NCBI GenBank assembly: GCA_023446155.1
Contig: JAEXIT010000004.1
Coordinates: 62,001 to 126,000 of the forward strand
From: Bacteroidota bacterium
Lineage (GTDB): Bacteria; Bacteroidota; Bacteroidia; Flavobacteriales; Flavobacteriaceae
Reading direction: 5' to 3'
Length of the DNA stretch: 64,000 bases
Numbering within the stretch: position 1 is the first letter of the stretch; the number at the start of each line of letters is the position of its first letter. Both the position numbers and the translations under genes were made by a program. The notes under the pieces were generated by a model, which worked only from the letters and a program-made list of their open reading frames with translations, was not told the DNA's origin and did no database searches. Below are positions 59,853-64,000 of the stretch, in pieces.

Positions 59853-60452
59853 ATGAAAAAAATACTATATCTATTACTAGTAATGGCATTTCCGCTAACA
59901 GGCTTTTCGCAATGCGATAAGGAATCTGTTGCTGCTTTTCAGAAAAAGATCAATTCCGAATATGCCAATGCGGACGAATCGCCGTTAAAAGAGAAAGACC
60001 GCAAAAAATTTAAAACGCTGGACTTTTTTCCGGTGGATATGAAGTATTGTGTGAGCGCCCGTTTGGTAAAAGCAACAGACGAAAAGCCTTTTGCGATGCC
60101 AACTACCGGGACGCGAAAACCCTTGTATGTAAAATACGGAGAGTTGTCTTTTAAAATTGAGGATAAAGCGTATAAACTAAATGTGTACCGCAATCTGGAA
60201 CTGGCCAAAATGGAAAAGTATAAAAACTACCTGTTTTTACCTTTTACCGATCTCACGAGTGGTGTGGATAGTTATGGCGGTGGTCGTTATATCGATCTGG
60301 AAATCCCGAATGGCGATAGCGTAACGATCGATTTTAACAAAGCCTATAATCCGTATTGCGCGTATAATGAAGGTTATTCTTGTCCGATACCACCACAGGC
60401 AAACGATCTGAAAGTGGAAATCCGTGCCGGTGTTAAAGCGTTTCACAAATAA
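59853..60452 (+). CDS. DUF1684 family exported protein
   Basis: A 199-residue protein with a signal peptide (MKKILYLLLVMAFPLTGFSQ) and the DUF1684 pattern: TDLTSGVDSYGGGRYIDLEI, then FNKAYNPYCAYNEGYSCPIP with its two conserved Cys, and KVEIRAGVKAF at the end. Role unknown; members occur as periplasmic or surface proteins. Its TAA stop overlaps the ATG of the TatD gene (TAATG), so the two are translationally coupled. Confidence 0.9.
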   Translation: MKKILYLLLVMAFPLTGFSQCDKESVAAFQKKINSEYANADESPLKEKDRKKFKTLDFFPVDMKYCVSARLVKATDEKPFAMPTTGTRKPLYVKYGELSFKIEDKAYKLNVYRNLELAKMEKYKNYLFLPFTDLTSGVDSYGGGRYIDLEIPNGDSVTIDFNKAYNPYCAYNEGYSCPIPPQANDLKVEIRAGVKAFHK

Positions 60453-61093
60453 TGTTGTACAATCTGCACACGCATAAAGCATCTGGTGATTCGGGTGTTT
60501 TGGAAATTGTAAATCAGTATCCTGACGAATTCGATTCTTCTGCGGCGTTTTATTCCATAGGGATACATCCGTGGTATGCCAAAGCGGAACGATTGGAAGA
60601 GGACTTGCGAATCATTTCGGAGAAACTAAAAGAGACCAATTGTTTGGCGTTGGGCGAATGCGGACTGGATAAGCGGATTGAAACGGATATCAACAAACAA
60701 CTTTCGGTTTTTGAACGCCAATTGGAATTGTTGGAACAAAATCCCAAACCGGTTATTCTACATTGCGTGGCGGCCTATCAGGAAGTTATCGCGGTTAAAA
60801 AACAAATGAAAGTGGAAGTGCCAATGATCATCCATGGTTTTTCTAAGAATTATCAGGTGGCGCGATCGCTGTTGGATAACGGGTTTTACCTTTCTTTCGG
60901 GAAATACCTGTTGCGAAACCCGGAATTGGAAGCGGTGTTTAAAGCCGTGCCGGACGATCGCTTTTTTCTGGAAACGGATATGGTGGAAGAGACGATTTTT
61001 CAGGTATATGAAAAAGCCGCTTCGATTAAGAGTGGCGCCATTGAAGCAATGGTGACCCGAAATTTTAAAAATGTATTTGATAACAATAAATAA
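60452..61093 (+). CDS. TatD-family metal-dependent hydrolase
   Basis: A 213-residue hydrolase of the TatD fold (DNase/3'-5' exonuclease or unknown esterase). Metal site: NLHTHKA at the start, GECGLDK, LHCVAAY, IIHGFS and ETDMVEE. The length is short compared with 260 for E. coli TatD; the C-terminal helix part looks reduced. It overlaps the DUF1684 stop by one base and is followed, 7 nt later, by tcdA. Confidence 0.85.
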   Translation: MLYNLHTHKASGDSGVLEIVNQYPDEFDSSAAFYSIGIHPWYAKAERLEEDLRIISEKLKETNCLALGECGLDKRIETDINKQLSVFERQLELLEQNPKPVILHCVAAYQEVIAVKKQMKVEVPMIIHGFSKNYQVARSLLDNGFYLSFGKYLLRNPELEAVFKAVPDDRFFLETDMVEETIFQVYEKAASIKSGAIEAMVTRNFKNVFDNNK

Positions 61094-61100
61094 AAAATAA

Positions 61101-61820
61101 ATGGCTGAATGGACAGAGCGAGCAGAATTGCTGTTTAAAAAAGAAGGACTCGAAAAATTAAAAAATGCAAACGTATTGATTGTTGGAATGGGAGGTGTCG
61201 GATCGTTTGCGGCAGAATTTATAGCACGGGCAGGTGTCGGGAAAATGACGATAGTGGATGGTGATACCGTGGATATTACGAATATCAACCGACAGTTACC
61301 GGCTTTGCATTCGACTGTAGGACAGCCAAAGGTAAAAATTGTAGGGGATCGATTACTGGATATTAACCCGGAATTGGAGTTAACCCGTATCGAAGAATTC
61401 CTATCGCCGGAAAGAGCTTTTGAATTGATCACACCGGAGTTTGATTATGTATTGGACTGTATCGATAGTATTACACCAAAATTAAACCTGATTCTGGCGG
61501 CTAAACGCAAAAAAGTGAAGATCATCAGTAATATGGGAGCCGGAGGGAAATTACTGGCGAGTAAGATTGTGGTAAAAGATATCAGTAAAACCGATGTGTG
61601 TCCGTTGGCAAAAACGATTCGTAAGCGTTTGAAAAAAGAAGGAATCTCAACCGGTGTTAAAGCGGTGTTTTCTACGGAGAAACCGGATGAAAGCAGTTTG
61701 AAAATGACAGACGGACAGAACTTTAAAAAATCATTTTTTGGAACCAATAGCTGGATGCCGGCTTTGTTTGGTTTGCATGCCGCCGAAACCGTGGTACGTT
61801 ATTTATTAGCAAAAGAGTAA
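61101..61820 (+). CDS. tcdA: tRNA threonylcarbamoyladenosine dehydratase
   Basis: A 239-residue E1-like enzyme of the ThiF/MoeB fold that cyclises t6A at position 37 of tRNAs to ct6A, using ATP. The nucleotide-binding motif is NVLIVGMGGVGSFAAEF, then DGDTVDITNINRQLPA, the domain-specific YVLDCIDSITPKL and the GAGGKLLASKIVVKDI segment. The catalytic Cys is in DVCPLAKTIRKRL. It looks full length and lies last in the DUF1684-TatD-TcdA operon. A strong terminator follows. Confidence 0.92.
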   Translation: MAEWTERAELLFKKEGLEKLKNANVLIVGMGGVGSFAAEFIARAGVGKMTIVDGDTVDITNINRQLPALHSTVGQPKVKIVGDRLLDINPELELTRIEEFLSPERAFELITPEFDYVLDCIDSITPKLNLILAAKRKKVKIISNMGAGGKLLASKIVVKDISKTDVCPLAKTIRKRLKKEGISTGVKAVFSTEKPDESSLKMTDGQNFKKSFFGTNSWMPALFGLHAAETVVRYLLAKE

Positions 61821-61843
61821 TAATGGAGCAAACATATATAAAT

Positions 61844-61874
61844 AAAAAGTCCCTTTCAAAAAAGGGACTTTTTT
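61844..61874. terminator. Bidirectional terminator after tcdA
   Basis: 13-bp stem AAAAAGTCCCTTT / AAAGGGACTTTTT with CAAA loop between the convergent tcdA and SRPBCC genes. Confidence 0.88.
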
Positions 61875-61879
61875 ATGTT

Positions 61880-62983
61880 TTATTCGATTGGTTTTGCTGT
61901 TGGTGGCGGTGGTACCGGTTTATCTGCTGTTGTTGTAGCTGCAGGGGCTACCGGTTTTGGTTTTGCCGTAATCGGGATAAAGATTTCGGTTACCCACTCA
62001 GACGGTTTACGACTTTGTAGTGGTCCTGTTTTGTAAACTTCCAGGTATTTTCCATTAGGATCTTCCAGCCATTTGTTCTTTGCAATCTCGGCGTAGGCTT
62101 TGTCCCAGGCTTCTTTGCTGTGAGAGTAATCTCCGGTCAAGGTTGTTTTTAAAGCGAGATAAGGTACCAGTTCACCCGCGGCAATGTCGCTTCCTTGTGC
62201 GGTGAATATTTCTTCTTTTACCGGAATACAAACCGAAAAGTCTACAATGTTGGAAGCAGTGTCGTATTTGCTGTAAATAGCAAAGGCGCTTCCACTTACC
62301 GATATGTTATTGTCTTTGGTGAATTTGTGTAATTTGGCAAACATAGATCCCATTAGTCCGGGTAATTCCGGGATTTTACAGGTAGCCGATTGTTTGATAT
62401 AATACGTTCCGGCCTTTTTCACCAGCCCGTTGATCTTAATATTGTATACTTTTAATTCTTTAACCAATAGGTTGTCGATGTTTTCCAATCCTTTTTCGAA
62501 CATCGGACCTAGCATTCTGTCGGAACCACCACTAAGAATAGAGAAGGCTTTCATCATAAAATTCATGTTGCCTTTCATACCCCAGGTAACTTTGGTGCCG
62601 CCTTTTACCGGTGTGAAAATCCAGTAAACATCGGAAGGGGTTTCGCTTTGATCAAAGTATATTTTTTGCTGAATACTATCGGTGTCAACGGTTTTAATGG
62701 TTTCCATTTTACCATTTCCATCTTTACCGGTCCAGGAGAAAGAAGCGCCAACTCCCTGTGTTTTGTCGGTATAACTATTGCGTATTGTAGGATCGTCTTC
62801 TTTCCAGGGACCCCAATCGTCCCAGTTTTTGTAGTCGTCTACATAATTGAATAAAGCTGCCGGTGTTGCATGCATTACTTTGCTTCGTTGTACATCGAAC
62901 GAGCCGGTTTGAGTAGCAATGTAAACCGTTAGTGCAACAGCTGCTAATAGTAATAAAAGAAATATGTATTTAACTACGCGCAT
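61880..62983 (-). CDS. SRPBCC domain fused to a GyrI-like effector-binding domain
   Basis: A 367-residue membrane-anchored protein. An N-terminal helix (about 5-24) is followed by an SRPBCC (polyketide cyclase-like) domain at about 30-170 (MHATPAALFNYVDDYKNWDD). A GyrI-like/AraC effector-binding domain follows at about 185-335 (TYYIKQSATCKIPELPG). The C-terminus is a Pro/Ala-rich tail (TKAKP then PPPPTAKPIE). Both domains bind small hydrophobic or cationic ligands. The outer-face location is suggested by the anchor. Function unknown. A 62-residue membrane protein gene lies 42 nt upstream. Confidence 0.82.
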   Translation of the reverse strand: MRVVKYIFLLLLLAAVALTVYIATQTGSFDVQRSKVMHATPAALFNYVDDYKNWDDWGPWKEDDPTIRNSYTDKTQGVGASFSWTGKDGNGKMETIKTVDTDSIQQKIYFDQSETPSDVYWIFTPVKGGTKVTWGMKGNMNFMMKAFSILSGGSDRMLGPMFEKGLENIDNLLVKELKVYNIKINGLVKKAGTYYIKQSATCKIPELPGLMGSMFAKLHKFTKDNNISVSGSAFAIYSKYDTASNIVDFSVCIPVKEEIFTAQGSDIAAGELVPYLALKTTLTGDYSHSKEAWDKAYAEIAKNKWLEDPNGKYLEVYKTGPLQSRKPSEWVTEIFIPITAKPKPVAPAATTTADKPVPPPPTAKPIE

Positions 62984-63025
62984 AGTATTAAAAAAATTTC
63001 ATTTAGTTGTCCAAAGTTATAACAA

Positions 63026-63214
63026 TTATTCTTTCAAAAAGAGTTTAATTATAAATAAAATTCCTATAAAAGCAAAAAAGGCCAGTAGTATCCAAAGGGA
63101 TCCTTTGTAATGTAATTTGTGGAGCGACAGGTCCTTTCGGTATACATAAATCATTGCGGTTACAAATACGATAACAAAGAATAAAGCGAAATAAAGTTGA
63201 CCTGATGTAAACAT
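63026..63214 (-). CDS. Small two-helix membrane protein
   Basis: A 62-residue protein with two hydrophobic helices (about 7-24 and 41-58) joined by a basic loop (YRKDLSLHKLHYKGS), beginning MFTSGQLYFALFFVIVFVTA. The composition and placement, just upstream of the SRPBCC/GyrI-like gene and on the same strand, indicate a real small protein, possibly co-expressed. The function is unknown. Confidence 0.72.
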   Translation of the reverse strand: MFTSGQLYFALFFVIVFVTAMIYVYRKDLSLHKLHYKGSLWILLAFFAFIGILFIIKLFLKE

Positions 63215-63285
63215 GAATTTTAATTTTAGGCAAAATTAGCGTTTTGCCGGGAGATTTTCTATTTTAGACCGTAAAATTAAAGGAT

Positions 63286-63669
63286 ATGAAAAAACAATTA
63301 CAGGCCGTTCAGGAATTCCATGAATCCTTCGGACTGGGAGTTAGCGCGCTTCCCAAAGCCGACTTAGGCGAGCAGGTTAATCTACTGCGATATAATCTGA
63401 TGAAAGAAGAAAATGAAGAATATCTGGAAGCGGTTCAAAATAATGATCTGGTCGAAATTGCCGATGCTTTAGGAGATATGCTTTATATTTTATGCGGAAC
63501 GATTCTGGAACACGGATTACAGCATAAAATCGAGGAAGTTTTTGATGAAATCCAACGCAGTAATATGAGTAAATTGGGCGAAGACGGAAAACCGATTTAC
63601 CGTGAAGATGGAAAGGTGATGAAAGGACCGAACTATTTTAAACCGAATTTCGAAACCATACTAAAATAA
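63286..63669 (+). CDS. MazG-like nucleotide pyrophosphohydrolase
   Basis: A 127-residue all-alpha NTP pyrophosphohydrolase-like protein. The metal site follows EENEEYLEA (ExxE pattern) and DALGDMLYILCG (ExxD/D pattern), as in MazG and phosphoribosyl-ATP pyrophosphohydrolase. The short, single-domain form and the C-terminal hairpin (GEDGKPIYREDGKVMKG) fit a house-cleaning enzyme for non-canonical nucleotides; HisE activity seems unlikely since no his genes are near. It has its own terminator. Confidence 0.85.
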   Translation: MKKQLQAVQEFHESFGLGVSALPKADLGEQVNLLRYNLMKEENEEYLEAVQNNDLVEIADALGDMLYILCGTILEHGLQHKIEEVFDEIQRSNMSKLGEDGKPIYREDGKVMKGPNYFKPNFETILK

Positions 63670-63699
63670 AAAAATCCCGAAGTTGCTTCGGGATTTTTT
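63670..63699. terminator. Terminator between convergent genes
   Basis: 13-bp stem AAAAATCCCGAAG / CTTCGGGATTTTT with a 3-nt loop between the pyrophosphohydrolase gene and the minus-strand ilvE. Confidence 0.88.
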
Positions 63700-63716
63700 A
63701 TATCAATTGTTTTGGA

Positions 63717-64000
63717 TTAGATTTTTACAGTCCATCCAAAAGTGTCTTCAATTTGCTTGTGCTGAATTCCGGTTAACTGTTGTTTGATAAAAGTAGCAAA
63801 CGAATTTTCCGGTTTCGGAAGTTCGTAATACGTTTCTTTATACGAAAATCCTACGATAGGGTTGACTACCGCTGCTGTTCCGGCTCCGAAAATTTCCTGT
63901 AGGGTTCCGTTTTGAGCGGCTGCTACGATCTCGTCAACCAATACCGGACGAACTTGTACGTCGATACCTTCTTTGGTTGCCAGTTCGATAATACTCTTAC
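63717..64000 (-). CDS. ilvE: Branched-chain amino acid aminotransferase (N-terminus beyond window)
   Basis: The C-terminal about 94 residues of a PLP enzyme of the class IV fold that transfers the amino group in leucine, isoleucine and valine metabolism. Visible marks are SIIELATKEGIDVQVRPVLV, then GTLQEIFGAGTAAVVNPIVG and the end IEDTFGWTVKI, typical of the BCAT family. The frame stays open to the right edge, so the start and catalytic Lys lie outside. It converges on the MazG-like gene. Confidence 0.9.
   Translation of the reverse strand, partial: KSIIELATKEGIDVQVRPVLVDEIVAAAQNGTLQEIFGAGTAAVVNPIVGFSYKETYYELPKPENSFATFIKQQLTGIQHKQIEDTFGWTVKI

Noticed and set aside
63286..63669. HisE (phosphoribosyl-ATP pyrophosphohydrolase)
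   Set aside because: No histidine biosynthesis genes nearby and C-terminal part differs; MazG-like is the safer call.

Overview
The window comes from a Bacteroidota chromosome, most likely a Flavobacterium or close Flavobacteriaceae relative. The signs are a secreted protein with a type IX secretion C-terminal sorting domain, many Bacteroidota-style lipoproteins, promoters of the form TTG-N19/20-TAnnTTTG with few Shine-Dalgarno sites, a histidine degradation branch with an arginase-type HutG, and small proteins typical of flavobacteria. No rRNA, CRISPR array, integrase, transposase or phage gene is visible. The left end cuts an RND efflux permease and the right end cuts a branched-chain aminotransferase.

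Layout. 1-7.6 kb: end of an RND efflux operon (permease plus TolC-type lipoprotein), a secreted SGNH hydrolase with PKD and sorting domains, a class V aminotransferase, a small secreted protein and an AraC regulator. 7.75-7.95 kb: tRNA-Ser(UGA) with a textbook promoter and terminator. About 8-21 kb: an AT-rich accessory region. It holds mostly plus-strand single-gene units (a DUF262/DUF1524 restriction-like protein, TPR, GIY-YIG, lipoprotein and unknown membrane proteins) separated by long structured spacers. These spacers contain a roughly 130-bp dispersed repeat, inverted repeats that flank genes and attC-like arms, which together suggest a gene-cassette-like array without an integrase. A minus-strand pair (type I sulfatase plus a beta-propeller-like protein), a GNAT acetyltransferase and TruC interrupt it. 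At least one pseudogene is present.

21-32 kb: a large envelope and signalling block. It holds a predicted phosphatase / kinase-like / beta-barrel fusion of 1239 residues, an HD-domain protein fused to a Pycsar-effector-like membrane module, a 786-residue GAF protein, and a three-gene membrane protein / histidine kinase / LuxR-type regulator operon. 32-42.5 kb: DEAD-box helicase, histidine degradation genes hutG and hutI, CorA, a DUF1003 protein, a pentapeptide-repeat protein, fumarase C, a 53-residue membrane protein and a YD-like lipoprotein. 42.9-44.7 kb: an ArsR regulator with an SRPBCC protein, a YdeI-like protein and a stand-alone AraC domain. 44.8-50.4 kb: two minus-strand operons, a lipid one (LUD protein, cdsA, psd, acyl-CoA-binding protein, superoxide dismutase lipoprotein) and rsfS-ftsH. 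50.4-64 kb: birA, a second pentapeptide protein, a hybrid-like PAS kinase with its CheY regulator, tRNA-Arg(ACG), apt, a BlaI/BlaR1-type pair behind three evenly spaced operators, an MFS transporter, DUF1684, TatD, TcdA, an SRPBCC/GyrI-like fusion, a MazG-like pyrophosphohydrolase and ilvE.

The best candidates for something undescribed are the tripartite 1239-residue envelope protein (21979-25698), the cassette-like accessory array with its repeat family (8-21 kb), the HD/Pycsar-effector-like fusion (25724-26911), the helicase leader hairpin (33.7 kb), and the BlaI-type triple operator feeding a metalloprotease with an extreme heptad-repeat tail (56-58.4 kb). Functions are assigned from recognisable motifs only. 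No database search was run.
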